Source: Chlorella sorokiniana (Eukaryota; Chlorophyta; Trebouxiophyceae; Chlorellales; Chlorellaceae). Taken from it: a stretch of DNA of 64,000 nucleotides. The stretch lies in the NCBI GenBank assembly GCA_025917655.1, contig CP084614.1, positions 1,302,001 to 1,366,000 of the forward strand, read 5' to 3'. Of this stretch, positions 11,295 to 29,900 are shown piece after piece (position 1 is the stretch's first letter; each line of letters begins with the position of its first letter). The notes under the pieces are model-generated. The model saw only the letters and a program-made list of their open reading frames with translations, was not told where the DNA came from and did not search any database. A program made the translations under genes and the position numbers.

Positions 11295-12501
11295 ATGTCT
11301 GATCCTAACAAGGTGCTTGCCGCGTTACTGTGTCGGACACCTGATTTCCCTGTGCTTTGCACACCGTGATCTACAATAAAGGATTATGTGCGACTGCTCT
11401 AGGCGCGCGTTGACCAGGAGGCCAGCGGCAGGGGGCGCCGGTCTGGCGCCGCTGCTGCCTTGCCAACTGTGTCCTGACGCCAGCCCCCGTGAGCCTGTTG
11501 CAGAGCAACGAGAAGAGTCCCTATGGCTACCCGCCACAGGTCCCCTACGGCTATCCTCCTCCACAGGTGATTGTGGCGCCTGCACTGCGCACCTGGTGCA
11601 TCCTGCCGTGCCTAGGGCGGCGTGCTGATCCCAGTCCGTCCCTCCGTTGCTGCAGCCTGGCTACCCGCCGCAGGGTTACCCACCTCCCCAGGGTTACCCT
11701 CCACCCCAGGGCTACCCACCGCAGGTGCGTGGCCGTTTGTGCAGCATGCTTTGCGTGTTGCAGCTGCAAGGCACTCACCCTGCTGTCCCTCTGCGCTCCA
11801 CACCGCAGCCCGGGTACCCTCCCCAGCCTGGGTACCCGCCGGCGCCCTACGGCGCGGCCCCCCGCACCTTATGGTGCTCCCGCGCCCTACCCGCCCCGGG
11901 CTATGCTCCTCACCCAGGTCAAACTGTGCCGACAGCGCTACGTTTGCCTGTCGCCATCGCCCTGCGTGCGTGTGCACAGCGCTCCCACGCTTACTGTGCC
12001 ATATCCGGCGGGAGCCCTTTGCGCTGCAGGCGGCTATCCGACTGGGGTCGGCATGGTCGCAGGTGCTGCCGCTGGATACATGATGGGGCATGGCGCAGGC
12101 CACAAGATGAAGAAGCACAAGGGGTACAAGGTGAGGCGGCTGCCATGGCTTGCTCGCAGCTGTGTTCATCACATCGGTTGTTCTCCATGCTCGAGCTGCA
12201 TCCTGTCGCGTGTACTCTGCAGTACAAGGGCGGGGGCTATGGTCGCCACAAGTTCAAGCGCGGCAAGTGAGTGTGACGCCGCCCAGGTCCTTCGCCTTTC
12301 GCCGCACGCTGCACCGAACCTCTTGGGCCTGCCTGCCTGCCTGAGTGGAGTGGAGGGAACAACAGCTGCTCACGCAGCCGCAGCAGTCTGCCCTTTCCTT
12401 TCGAAGTGTCCTGCCACATCTGTGCCAACTTTCTGGCCCTCTTGAATGTCTGCAGGTTTGGCTTTGGCAAGCGGGGCAAATACCGGCGGGGCAAGAAGTA
12501 G
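11295..12501 (+). CDS. XYPPX-repeat, glycine-rich protein A3-like
   Basis: Small seven-exon gene. Exon 1 (11295-11312) encodes only MSDPNK. Exon 2 (11504-11566) reads SNEKSPYGYPPQ. Exon 3 (11656-11723) is GYPPQ/GYPPPQ repeats. Exon 4 has PGYPPQPGYPP and APYGAPAPY with two one-base frame slips at C runs. Exon 5 (12030-12130) has GVGMVAGAAAGYMMGHGAGH then KMKKHKGYK. Exons 6 (12223-12266) and 7 (12456-12501) encode the basic tail YGRHKFKRGK and FGKRGKYRRGKK. Proline/tyrosine repeats, a short Gly/Ala hydrophobic stretch and a Lys/His/Tyr tail match the plant glycine-rich protein A3 type, which is widespread and of unknown function. The hydrophobic stretch may touch a membrane. It shares this plan with the C2 protein at 18398. 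Confidence 0.75.
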
Positions 12502-13413
12502 GCTGCACTGGCTGACGCCGCTCTGCTGACAACAACGTCAGGGCACGTTGATGGACAGCCTGGGCATGCCAACAAACCCCTCCGCACGGCTGGCAAGGCT
12601 GCTCTAGCTGGCTATCCTGCCTTTGTAGATTTCAGTGAGCCGTCGCTTTCCAGCCCATTGCGGCTGCTGCAGCTTGCATGCGACCAAGGCCGAGGCGCTG
12701 CTGCCGTCTAGATGCGAGCCATTGCTTGTCCTTAATTTTCCTTCTGTCTGCCCCCATGCTCGCTGCAACAGCTTCCAATGTAAACTGAACAGGTTTTATA
12801 TACAATAATAAGTGCTTGGCAATGGTTGGGCTGCAGGTGCTGGGTTCCGAGGAGTCAGGCACCGACAGGCAGAGGCAGGTGGAAAGTAGCCGACGCATGG
12901 GTTGGGTGCTCCCAGACTGCCATCATTCCCCTGCTCTTCATGCTCGCCTGGCATGCCTGTATCATTTTGCGTGTTGTTGCACTAAGCTCGTGTTCGTGCT
13001 TTACACGGCAGCCCCATTCAGGCTGGTTTCGTTCTGGGTCCGAGCAAAGGCACTGGTGTGTGTGACCGTCTGCTGGGATCGGCGCCTGATTCAACCCTGC
13101 ATGCTCGCTACCTCGTTGAGCGTTTTTATTCTTCAAAAGCTTTGATTTTCCTTACTGCCTTTCGCAGGTGGCAACACCCTGCGCCAACGCTGAGCCTTGG
13201 CAGCTCCAAGTCGCTCTGGCTGCTCCGCTCCCACTTGAGGCAGACCCTTCCTGGCTGGGCTGCATGCGTTGGCCAGCCTGAGGATTGCAGGGGAGGCATC
13301 TTGGGGCGCTGCCCTGCAGTTGTCAGGACAGCAGGTCCATTAAGGCTCGTGTAGTGATACTCACTGGGCTCTGAAAGCAGGCAGAGCTGAGCCAGCCAGC
13401 AGGCAGGGCAGCG
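12502..13413. other. Intergenic, no gene seen
   Basis: Holds the 3' UTR of the XYPPX gene and the upstream region of the Csl gene. No supported exon was found. Confidence 0.5.
12779..12783 (+). terminator. TGTAA polyadenylation signal of the XYPPX gene
   Basis: TGTAA in a locally AT-rich stretch, 278 bases after the stop codon. Confidence 0.4.
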
Positions 13414-16400
13414 ATGTGGGCGCCCTCCAGCCTCTACGAGTTCTATGTAGCGGCGCTCGGCGCCTCGGTTCAGCTGGCGGTGGTGCTGTCGCTGCTGGTG
13501 TCGGCCGACCGGATGCTCAATGTGCTCAAGTTCGCCTTCATCTGGGTGCGGAGCAAGCTGACTGGCAGGCTGCCCAAGGACGCCTGGGTTTGTGAGCCGC
13601 TGCCCAAGGACCCGGATGCGTACCCCAAGGTGAGGCGCGTGCCAGGCAGCTTCGCCCGCCGCCACGGGGGCGGGCGCCCGGGAGCCAGCACCCTGCCAGC
13701 TCTCGGCTGGAGCAAGTTGCTGTGGTGCCCTTCCGCCTCAGCCCTCGCATGGATTGCAGCTCCACAGAGACGTGCGCTGCGTTGCGCCCCAGCGGGCTGG
13801 CAGGCTGGCATTGCTAGCCGTGACAGCGCCAGCTGCCGCTCTTGCCCCCGCCGAGCAGGTCGCCGTGCAGCTGCCCATGTTCAACGAGCGCGCCGTCTGC
13901 CAGGCCATCATCGACTGCTGCGCCGAGCTGGAGTGGCCCGCGCAGCGCCTGAAGATCCAGGTGCGCCAGGCGATCTGGCGGCGGCGGCCCGCGACATGCG
14001 GCAAGTCCTCTTAGCGCTCGGATAGCCGCCTTGTCAGTCCAGAGTGGCAGGCACCACAGGAGACGGATGCCCCGCTCTCAAGCTGTTGCTGCGCCCTTTC
14101 AGGTCCTGGATGACTCCACCGACCGCGTGACACGCGAACTGGTGGACGAAAAGGTGCTGGAGTGGCGGGAGCGGGGCATAGCGGTGGACTGCCTGCGCCG
14201 CACCAACCGCCAGGGCTACAAGGCTGGGGCCATGAAGGAGGTGGGCTGGAGGACGGGGGCGGTTCAGCTGAGAGAGCTGAAGGCTCTCCTGCCGCAGCGT
14301 TTGGTCTGTTCCGCACAGTTGTGTGATCCCTGTCGTTTTGCCTGTCCACGTGAGCGGGTAAACTTCAATCTGAAGGCCTCCGCTCCCGTCGCGGCCCCCG
14401 CATGCAGGGCATGGAGGCGCTGGCGGCCGAGGGGTACGAGTTTGTGGCGGTGTTTGACGCCGACTTCAAGCCGGAGCCCGGCTTCCTGCACCGCACCCTG
14501 CCCTACCTGATGGGCAACCCGCAGGCGGGGGGCGGGCCAGGGCTGCCGCGGGCAGTCGCTCATACGACAGGGATTTTCCCTGCCTTGTCCCTGAATTGCT
14601 GTAGCACTCGCGCCCCGCGCCCCCACCACCACCACCCACCCACCCACCGCACACGCGCGCCTCTGCAGGTGGGCTACGTGCAGTCGCGCTGGGTGTTCAC
14701 CAACCCGCAGGAGAGCTACCTGACCAAGGCGCAGGAGGTGTCGCTGAACTACCACATGCGCTGCGAGCAGTACACGCACTCCGCCACTCGCTCCTTCTTC
14801 AACTTCAACGGCACCGCGGGTGGGCCTCTGCTCAGATTGCTCGGCTGGGCCAGGGGCTGTGTTCAAACGTGGTGGTGAAAGCCAATCTTGCCTTACCAGG
14901 CTGCTGCCAGGAGGGCGCGCTGCCGGCAGGCTGATGCAGTTCAAAGAGTTACGTGTGGTTTCAGCACCTGCCGCTGTGCCAAGTGGCAGTTCTGCCTCTT
15001 CTCGCCCCTCGCTGCCGCCGCCCTGCTGAGCAGCCAGCCCCCTCCCGCCCCTCCAGGCGTGTGGCGCCTGGCCTGCATCCAGCATGCCGGCGGCTGGAAC
15101 GCGCGCACCACGGTGGAGGACATGGACCTCAGCCTGAGGGCGTACCTCAAGGGCTGGTCCGCCCTCTTCCTCGACGACGTCACCTGCCTCAACGAGGTGC
15201 GGGCCCGCCGCCAACGGCAGCGCTGCTGGTGGCAGCACAGGGCGCGCCGGCGGGCCCTCACCCAAGCGGCCCCTCAGCAGCTTTTTTCACCTCTGGCCCA
15301 CCACCCCCTCCCCGCCCCCTTCGCAGCTTCCCGCCTCCTTCTTCGCCTTCCGCAAGCAGCAGCACCGCTGGACGTGCGGCCCCATCCAGCTCTGGTCCAA
15401 GGCCAGCACCGACATTTGGCGCTCCCAGGTGGGTGGGGCAGCTGATTGGAGACGGGGGCCAGGGCGCCTCCAAGGCACGACCTCACACCACCTCCCTCCC
15501 CCATGCCTACAACAGCTCCCCCGGATGCCTCCCTCGCTGTTCTTTGTGCCGCGCAGCTGCCGATTGTGCGCAAGCTGGAGCTCATCCTGCTGTACTTTGG
15601 CGTGCGCAAGTGCTCCACCCACTTTGTGTCCATGGGCTTCTTCTGCACCCTGGTGCCGCTCACCGTGTTCACGCCCGAGGTGGGTGGCTGCCGTGGTGAT
15701 GCCGTTGTGACAACGGTGGCATAAGCTTCTGGCAGTCCCGCCAACACAATGCCGCTCCCATCTTACCACTTCCTTCCACCTGCCGCTGCTTTCTTTAGAA
15801 TGTCTGCGCCCGCCGACATGTCCCCCGCCCCCTGCAGGTGTCCATCCCGACGTGGGCCCTGGTGCACCTGCCGGTGGCGGTGACCCTGTCCACCGCGTGT
15901 TTCACGCGCCGCGGCTGGCTGTACAGCGTGCTGTACGTGCTGTTTGAGAACGCGATGGGCACCGTCAAGCTGTGGGCTGTCATCACAGGTGAGGTCGAGG
16001 GGGTGGCGTGGCAGGGGGCAGGGGGCAGCTGGAAGGCGTTGCTTTCTTTCGACAAGCTGTCGCCCACACCACCACCACCCTGACCCGCCCCGCACCTTCC
16101 CCGCTGCCACTGCCAGGGCTGCTGGACCTGCAGCGCGCCCAAGAGTGGGTAGTCACCACCAAGCTGGGCTCCTCCGACAAGCGCCCCGGCACTGGCGGCG
16201 ACGGCTCCGGCATCGCCATCCCCTCCTGCCGCCTCTACCTCAACGAGGTCGTCTTTGCCCTGTTCACTGCCTCGGCCGGCTTCTACGGCCTCTTTGCCGG
16301 CACCGCGCACACGGGGCTGGCCCTCTACCTGCTGGTGCAGAGTGAGTGGGGAGGGGGGCTTGGCTACCTCAAGCGCGCGATCCCTGTCTGGAGAAGGGAG

Positions 16401-17525
16401 CTCGTCTAGCCTAAAAAAACAGTGGTTGTGGCAGGGCAGACGCACCCAGCGCACTTGCCTCCCGCAGGCTTCATCTTCCTGGCCTTTGGGCTGAACTGGG
16501 TGGACACCGGCGGCCTGCTGGGCGGGCGGCTGGACGACGACGTCGAGCGCGTGCCGGTCAGGGCCAGCGGCGCACCCGTTGGGCGCGAGGTCAAGCGCGC
16601 GCTCACCATGTGAGGCCTCTGGCTGCGCGCGGGGCACGCGGCACGTCTTGTTTGCGCCTTGCGTGCTGCCGCCCTCGCCTGTGCACGGAGGGTTGAACAA
16701 TGGGTTGCATCGTGACTCATGCGGGTGCTGGCTGTGGGGTGCCCCCTTCCTTGCAGCCCTGTCATCAAGCTGAGCCCGCCCGCTCCCGAGCTGCTGCCCA
16801 CCATGCGCACGGCAGCCTCCGCCCTGGCCAAGCTGGAAGTTGGTGGGTGGGGGAGCGCGCAGGGGCTGTGCCTCTGCTGCATGTTTTTGCAGCCCCCTCC
16901 TGACCCATGCCCAGAACCTCTCATCCCCGGCTGCGCCTGCCTGCAGGCGGCAGCCGCAACGACGTGCTGGAGGGCCTGCACGACGGCTCCGCCTCCCCAT
17001 CCAGCACCTCCTCCGCCTCCTCCCTGCGCGACGGCTACGCCTCCCTGTGAGGGCTGCCGCGCTGGGGAGGCTGCGCCGCGCCCGATTGATGCAGCCAACG
17101 CGGCAGAGCCTGTGACTCACCCACGCTCCCCCGCTTTCCTTGTTGCGCTTGTTCAGGAGCCCCGAGCCGCTGGGCGACAGCCTCAGCAAGCCTGTCAGCC
17201 TGGCCCAAGTGCGCCTGGCGGACAGGTGGGCCGCCTCGCAGGTCACCAACTGCTCCGCCAGGCCAGGCACCCAGATTGCTGACACCATCACTCACCCAAG
17301 CCCTTTCGCCAAAACCTGTGAGTCCCACCACCTGACGTACGTCCTTGCCGCAGGTGGAACGGCAACGTGTCGCCCGACTCAAGCCTGACCGACATTTACG
17401 CCAGGCCCACACCCGTCCCCTCCGCCGACCTGGCCAGCAAGCAGCAGGCCCTTCGCCGGGGCTGGGGCGCCTTGTTTGGCCTGAACCCCACATACCAGCG
17501 CCTGGAGTCCGCCCATGTGGACTGA
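13414..17525 (+). CDS. Cellulose synthase-like A/C glycan synthase (GT2)
   Basis: Processive family-2 glycosyltransferase of the CslA/CslC branch, which makes beta-mannan or glucan backbones in the Golgi from nucleotide sugars. Exon 1 (13414-13629) gives an N-terminal membrane segment. Exon 2 (13859-13960) starts VAVQLPMFNE. Catalytic motifs appear in order: VLDDSTD (first Asp), VAVFDADFKPEPGF (DxD), FFNFNGTAG, TTVEDMDLSLRAYLKGW (third Asp) and KQQHRWTCGP (QxxRW). Three or more C-terminal membrane spans follow, for example LILLYFGVRKCSTHFVSMGF and IFLAFGLNWVDTGG. The TGA at 16611 is not the end: CAT/GTGAGG is a donor, and later exons add a cytosolic Ser/Pro-rich tail ending LNPTYQRLESAHVD. 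Green algae generally have one gene of this kind ancestral to plant CslA and CslC, so mannan versus glucan specificity is not fixed by sequence. Confidence 0.9.
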
Positions 17526-18397
17526 TGCGAGGCGCAGCCAGCCAGGGCAGTCCTGATCTGCCGCAGGAGCATCCGCTTGACAGCGCAGCGGTGTGTCAGC
17601 AGCAGCGCCAGCACCAAACGCGCCGAGGCAGCGTCAGGACTTGGTGGTGCGGGCCAAGTCGTGCCCGGGCAGCCTTGCTGGGCATAGTGCGTAGGCAGAG
17701 CAGCAGTCACAGCTCGCTTGGTCGAGGTAGCTGGACGGATGAGGAGGCTGAGGAGGCGGCGTGCCTTCCCCAGCTGCGGGGCCGTGTGACGCACCAGCGC
17801 ACAGGATCCCTTTGATCCAGTCATTTCCTATATCAATCAACGTAGTATTAGGCGATAAACTCAACTCCCGTTCAATCGTACCACTGTGCCCAAGCCTGTC
17901 ACCATGCCCACACTCTGCTGATTCGTCGCTCACTCTTCACTCCCCGCAACGCATTCTTTCTGCTTCGTGTGTATGCGTAAGATTTGATGCTGCCCCTCCC
18001 CTCCCGTTGACGCACTTCAAAGAACCTGCACGCCCTGAACATGAGCAGCCTGCCAGCTCGCGTGCAGGCATCCCCCTGCGCCACTGTCTAGCGCCCCACA
18101 CTCACCCTCTTGTTTCCGCCACGCTTGCTGCTCGCTTCCGCCGCTTAGGCTGCTCCTCAAACAAGGAGGTTACACAGATATGTGTCCTATGTCCGTGCCT
18201 CACCGTCTCCTGCACAGCACTCGTGTGACACAAAGGGAGGCGGAGAGGAATCGTGCTGGGAAGTCAAAGCAGCGGACGGGAGAGATGTTGCGGCGCAGCT
18301 GCAAGGGACCGCGTGTATGGAGATGGATCCTTGACCTTCCTTCGCTTCTTGGGCGCACCAAAGGCTGTATCTTCCGCCTGGCGCCCGCCCTTTTGAT
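17526..18397. other. Intergenic, no gene seen
   Basis: Less GC-rich than the flanking genes. Contains the Csl 3' UTR and the C2-gene promoter. No TGTAA was noticed. Confidence 0.45.
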
Positions 18398-20273
18398 ATG
18401 TCGGGAAAGGGGCACCTGGAGTGCAACTTGCTCAACGCTACGGGCTTGCGCGATTCTCAGTTGCTAGGTATGAAGCAAATGGAAGCTGTTGCACTCCGCG
18501 GGAGAGCTCGCAAACCTGAGGTCGGCAAGATCCACTTGATTCTGTGGGTTTTGGCCGCTGCCATCGGTAAAAGAAACAGCAGCGCGTTGCTGCGACCCGG
18601 AGGCTATTGTACATGCCCCGGCAAGCAAGGCGGTCAAGGGGCGGGCTCTTGAACCCCGCCCGCCAGACGTCACCTGCCGACGGCCCCGACAGTCCCCCGT
18701 TGTTGCTGCTGCGTGCGCAGGCAGGCAGGACGTGTATGTTGCCCTCCAAGTGGGCACTGTGCGGCAGCACAGCAAGGTGAAGAGGATGGGGGCACCAAGC
18801 CGGCTTGGAACGAGCGCATCCAGCTGGGCCAGTTCCAGGCTAGCGCGGCACCGAGCATGCTGGTTGAGGTGTTTGCGACCTCCACGCTGGGCAAGGGTGA
18901 GAGGGTGGTGGGGCTGTTGCCGTTTGTGCCGACGTTTGCAAGGTGAAGCTAGCCATGTTTGGGCTGGAGTCGCTGTAAACAGGCTGGAGTTGCTTTAAAC
19001 AGCCTGCCTCACAGCAGCTTCTCTGGACTGTCGTTTTAGCCTGCTGCGCATGCGTCAGGCACCCCGCTCCCGCACCTCCCGCAGACGACTGCCTGGGCGG
19101 CGCGATCGTCGATCTGAGCCGGGTGCAGCGGTCGGGGATGGACGACGTCAAGGCCCCGCTGCGCACACGTGACAGTCGGCCCGCTGGGGAGCTGCAGCTC
19201 ATCCTCAAGTGGACCGCAGACGGCTTTGCCCCTGGCAAGCAGCAGGGAGGCGCCGCCGCCGCGGCAGCCTGGCCCTTTGGGGCGGCGGCGCTGCGCTGCA
19301 GCGGGCGGCGCCTATCCGCCGCCAGCAACGGCCGTCGGTGGCTACATGCCACCTGCCGGCAGCGGTGGGTATCCCGACCCTTACGGGGCCCAGGCCCCAC
19401 CTGCCGCAGCTCCAGGGTACCCGCCGCCAGCAGCCCATGCGTCAGGGGGCTACCCCCTCCCTCTGGTGCGGCATCATCGCCCTACCCGCCGCCCGTTACG
19501 GCGATGGCCCCCAGCGCACCGCCGGCGCCCGCGTCAGCGCCAGCCTATCCAGTGGCAGCCACCGGGGCTGCCATGGGCGCTGCTGCGGGGGCCTTTGCCG
19601 CTCCCTCCGCCCCCGCCCCCGCTCCCGCAGGCTACCCCCAGCAGTGCCATCCTCGCATGTTGCGCCGCCCTCGCAGCCTGCGGGTTACCCGCCTGCCGCC
19701 CAGCCGCAAGGGTATGGCGCGCCGCCGCCGCCAGCAGGCTATGGAGCAGCGCCTTATGGTTCGGCGCCACCGCCGTACGGCGCGCCTCCCCCGTATGGTC
19801 AGCCCTACCCTCCCGCCCCAGGCTACGCCACCTATCCAAGTGGGTTTCATGAGCGGCAGTTGATTGCCTGCTTGCTGGGACTGGTGGGCGGGGCTTGACG
19901 GTGCTGCAGAGCCGCCGCTCCAGATCCATCCCCACTGCTGCTGCCTGCCTGCCCTGCTGCAGCCCAGTACCCGCCCGCCTCTCACCACAGCACAACAGCC
20001 ATGGCAGCAATGGGCGGCATGATGGCCGGAGCAGCCATGGGCGGTGAGCCTGCAGCCATCCACGCCGCTGTGCCCGCCAATCCAGTACGCCTCAGTGCCG
20101 CCGGTTGGGGCCTCAACTTCTGCTGCCCCTGCTGCCCTTACCTGTCTGGTCCGGTTCCCTGTGCAGCGCACCATCCTTACCCCACCTACACGGGTGGCTA
20201 CCACTACGGCAAGCACAAGTACAAGGGGAAGAAGTACAAGCACAAGCGCTTCAAGGGCTTCAAGTGGAAGTGA
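18398..20273 (+). CDS. C2-domain protein with XYPPX repeats and basic tail
   Basis: Exon 1 (18398-18467) starts MSGKGHLECNLLNATGLRDS, strand 1 of a C2 domain. Exon 2 continues QDVYVALQVGTVRQHSK, GGTKPAWNERIQLGQF and LVEVFATSTLGKG. Exon 3 has LGGAIVDLS and GELQLILKWTADG, the closing strands. The layout resembles SRC2-type plant C2 proteins, which bind membranes or partners, often with calcium. A long Pro/Tyr/Ala region follows (GGYMPPAGSGGYPDPYG, GYGAPPPPAGYG), then MAAMGGMMAGAAMG and a tail rich in Tyr, His and Lys (GYHYGKHKYKGKKYKHKRF). The repeat region changes frame several times at G/C runs, so its exact residues are unsafe. The repeats and tail match the small protein at 11295. Calcium-binding aspartates were not confirmed. 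Confidence 0.75.
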
Positions 20274-20809
20274 GCCCAAAAGGGCGGTCACGCTGCCTGG
20301 GAGCCGCCACAGAATGCCCTACCGAGCCTCGCATGATACTTCATACTGCATTTCCAACTTGAAAATCCAAAACGACATCCGTGAATGTGTCTTGCCACTT
20401 GTTTTGCGGCACGAAGCGCACTACCCGGCGGAGCAAGGCGGCAACGCTGGCATGATGCAGGCCTGCATTACACACCGCGTGCATTGTCTCGCATTGCTGT
20501 TGCCAACCATTGGCAGTCTGGCCTGGGAAATTGCAAGAATGATGATCCCGCGGGGTGGGACTCGCGCGCGGAGGAGGTACCACTTGGGACCATGAAGCAT
20601 GGTTGAGCAAGCCATTGATGTGTTTTGCGAATGACGTTTGCGTTCTACCGCCATTGTTCATGGCTGTTTGCCGGGAGGCTCCCCTCGGACACCCAAAGCT
20701 GGAATGACGCCGTTCCAAGGCTTTCCCACGTCAGAAAACAAAGAGCAATGGTCCCGTAGTAGCCAGGAGCAGGCTGGCAGCGCTGCACGGCCGTTTTGAC
20801 TTGCGTGCA
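20274..20809. other. Intergenic, no gene seen
   Basis: 3' flank of the C2 gene and upstream region of the JmjC gene. No supported exon. Confidence 0.5.
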
Positions 20810-26529
<5,720 letters not shown>

Positions 26530-26963
26530 GACCATGCATGCCTTTCTTTGATACAACCGCACCGCGACGTGCAAGCCCACATTCGGGCTGCCTCGATTCT
26601 TACATGTCCTGTTTCCAAAGCTGTTTGGTGCCAAAGCTGCCCGGTGCTTTGCACATCCTGCCCTCCCTTGTTTGCCTGCTTTCCTCACATCTCCCTGACA
26701 CACGATGCTCGTCTTAGCTCTCATTGCGGCATGATTTTGGTTCTGTGCTGGCCTCCATTGCTGCACTAGCTAGCTATAGCGGTGTGTGCCTTACATCAAT
26801 CGAAGGAATTAGGAGGAAAGCGGTCAACATGAGAGTCATTGTATCCTGGCAAGCCGGGGCCAGAGGCTGGCAAGTCTAGCCAGGGAAAGGAGCCTTTCAG
26901 GCGGCCGTTGCCAGCGTGGGCGCTCCGGTGCACCATGCTTTGCTTGCATGCGGCAGCGCGAGG
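26530..26963. other. Intergenic, between convergent 3' ends
   Basis: Region where the JmjC gene and the kinase gene terminate facing each other. No gene was recognised. Confidence 0.5.
26791..26795 (-). terminator. TGTAA polyadenylation signal of the PKG-like gene
   Basis: TTACA on plus is TGTAA on minus, 169 bases beyond the kinase stop codon. Confidence 0.4.
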
Positions 26964-29900
26964 TCAGAAGTCCTTGAACACTCCGGTGGAGATGTAGCGG
27001 GAGTTGTGGCGGGCGTGCTGCGCCGTCTGGGCCACATCGAAGTTGGAGGCGTCGGCGGGGCCGCTGACCTGGCGGCGGCGGGGGCGGGGGCGGGCCAGGA
27101 GGGTTGCAGGGCAGGGTTCAGGAGAAGACGCTTTGTTGTCCATCAGAAAGCTCTGAAGCGGGCCTTCTCGCGGGCCGCTGGATGTGGTTTGGTTGTCACT
27201 CGCAGATGTACTAAAAAAGCTGTATTCCCGCCGCCCCCGCCCCCGCCCCCGCCCCCACCCACCCACCTTGGGCACATACGGCGCCTTGAGCCTGCGCTGC
27301 GCCAGGGCGTCCCAGTCGAAGCCGCGGAACCAGGGGTGCTGCTTCACCTCCGCCACCCCGCCTGCCATGCAACCCAGGCGGCGTGACGTGGCGCGCACCA
27401 GCAGGCGCTTCACCAGATCGCGCAGCTCCTGCGTGGGTCGGGAGGGCGTGGCGGTGTTGGCTTTGGGGGATGTCTTTCCACAGGTGCAGCTGTGAGTTCA
27501 AGGGGGCCGCGCTGTATGCACAGACCCCCGCCTTCGCTGACTGCCTTTCCCCTGCATGCTGGCAGGCCGTGCCGCGCGGCACCCCCCGCCGACCGGCTCC
27601 TGCGCGCCGCCCCCAGCCCCCACCTTGCTGAAGTGCTGTGGCAGCTTGAACTCTGTGGAGCAGATGGCGCGGAACATGGCCACCCGGTCCTCCTGGTAGA
27701 AGGGCGGGTAGCCCGCCATCATCTCGTAGATCAGCACCCCCACCGCCCACCAGTCCACCGCCTTGCTGTGACCAGACTGCGTGACCAGCTCGGGCGCCAG
27801 GTACTCGGGGGTGCCGCACAGCGTGAACGTCTTGCCGCTCTGCAGGCATGCAGAGGGGGGGGGGGGGGGTGAGGGGGGCACGGCGCGGCAGCAGGGCGGG
27901 ATTTGCGGGGGTCCTGAGCAAAGTGCGGCGTCTGGGTATGCGGAGAATGCTGGCAGACTTGGGAGCAAACTCAGCAACGGGCGGAGTTGGGAGATGGTGG
28001 TCAAGGCAGTGTGGGCAGACACGCTCCTTGCACACTTGCTGCTGATGCCGCGCCCGCGAGCGCCACGCCCCACCCGCGACTGGGCCCTCTGGCACCCACC
28101 GGAGCAATCTTCTTTGCAAACCCAAAGTCAGTGATCTTGAGGTAGCCCTTGGTGTCAATGAGCAGGTTTTCGGGCTTGAGGTCGCTGTATGGTGGGTGGG
28201 TGGGGGTGGGCAGGGCAACAGCTTCGCTTATTGTTGTAAGACGGGCTGGGCGGGGCGAATGTGGCAGCCAGTGATCAGGTGACATACATTCGTCACAGCA
28301 ACACACCTCCCTCTCTCTGAATCTCGCCCGGCCCGCGCGCCCCGGGCGCCCCCTGGTGCGCCCCCTCACCGCCAGGCCACCCCCGGTCGTGCATGTACTC
28401 CAGGCCCAGCACCACGCATGCGGCGTAGAAGCGGGCCTCCTCCTCGGCCAGCGGCGCCTCACGCGCCTGAAGGTAGGTGAAGAACTCGCCGCCCTGCACC
28501 AGCTCCATCACCATGTAGAGGGAGTGCGAGTCCTGCGCCTCGTTTTGTTGGGGGAGGGGGAGGGGATGGTGATGGGTGGCTGGTCACGGAACGCCGACAG
28601 CTGCAAGGCCCACTGCTTTAAAACTCCAAAAACTCTAACTTAGCCAGGCCTCACCGCCGCCGCCGCCCCACAGCCGACCGTAGCTGCGCCCGCACCTGGA
28701 AGGCAGCCACCAGGTTGACCAGGAAGGGGAGTCGAACTCTGCCATGACGGCCCGCTCCCGCTTGATGTGGTCCTGCGGGGCGGGCGGGGTTCCGGGGAGA
28801 GGTTGTGACACCACAGCGGTGTTAAAATTGGTGGGTCGTGCGTGGATGCAGGGATTCTCACGAGAGCAGGGGCAGGTGCAACGCAGCACTGCGGTGGTCT
28901 GCAGTGCAGCAGCAGGCTGCTTGCTCCTGGCAGGGGCAGCCCTGCCCGCAGGGGCTGCAGTTCCTGCAGCCCACCTGCAGCCCCGTCTGCACAACGTGCG
29001 CCTTGGACAGGCACTTGAGGGCGTAGTAGCGGCCCTCGTGGGACACCAGCGTCACGCGCCCAAAGGCGCCGCTCCCCAGCACCGCCACGTGGGCCAGGTC
29101 CGAGGGGGTCAGGGCCTGGGCGGGGGGGCAACAAGGGCTGTCTGAGTACTTAGCTTTGTTTTGTGTGTGTGTGTGTGTGTGTGTGGTGGTGGGTGGGTGG
29201 GGTGGGGGCGTGTTGTGGCAGCCACCAATTCCAGCAGTTTCAGCGTCTAGCAGTTGCAGCAGCCCCTCCGCCCCTCCCGGCAGACCTTTGAGATCTTGGC
29301 TGTGGGGGTGTCGTACGCCGCCGCCTGGCTCTGCAGCAGCTTGTTCAGCGGGCCCAGCAGGCGGGTGAAGTCGGCACGACCCAGCGACAGCACCCGCACG
29401 TCTGCGCACAGGCGGGGCAGGTGGGCAGGGTCCCGGTCAGCGCGCGTCTTGAGGACAGCAGACGGGGTTGGTGGTGTGTTGATGCCAGCTGCATGCTTGC
29501 CCGCCCTGCGCTGCCCCAGGCGGCAGCACTGCCTACCGGTGGCCGCCAGCACGGTGGCGGCTCGCGGCTCGTTGTACAGAAGCGCTCGCTCGCCAAAGTA
29601 GGCTGTGGGGCCCAGCTTGGCCAGCTCCTGATTGGCACATTGAGACGGCAGGGCAGCCACATTGAGACGGCAGGGCAGCCGTGAGTTCTGGTACTGGCTA
29701 GTTTGCGTCTGCCCAGGCCGGCTAAAGATGGCTGCTGCGGCAGCCAGAGATAGAGTCGACCGCCCCCCCTCCCCCCAACCCATCACACGCTTTCACACAC
29801 ACTAGCAATGCGGCTCACCTGTCCGTCGTCGCCCACCACGGTGCAGTTACCCTCCTCCAGCACGTAGAAAGTGTCGCCCTCCTCGCCCTTGCGGATGACC

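Noticed and set aside
16611-16613. TGA ending the Csl protein after VKRALTM
   Set aside because: CAT/GTGAGG is a good donor, and four later exons join in phase to a Ser/Pro-rich tail ending at 17525.
15795-17291. Minus-strand open frame of 498 codons
   Set aside because: Antisense to Csl exons that carry catalytic and membrane motifs. No conserved motif on the minus strand.
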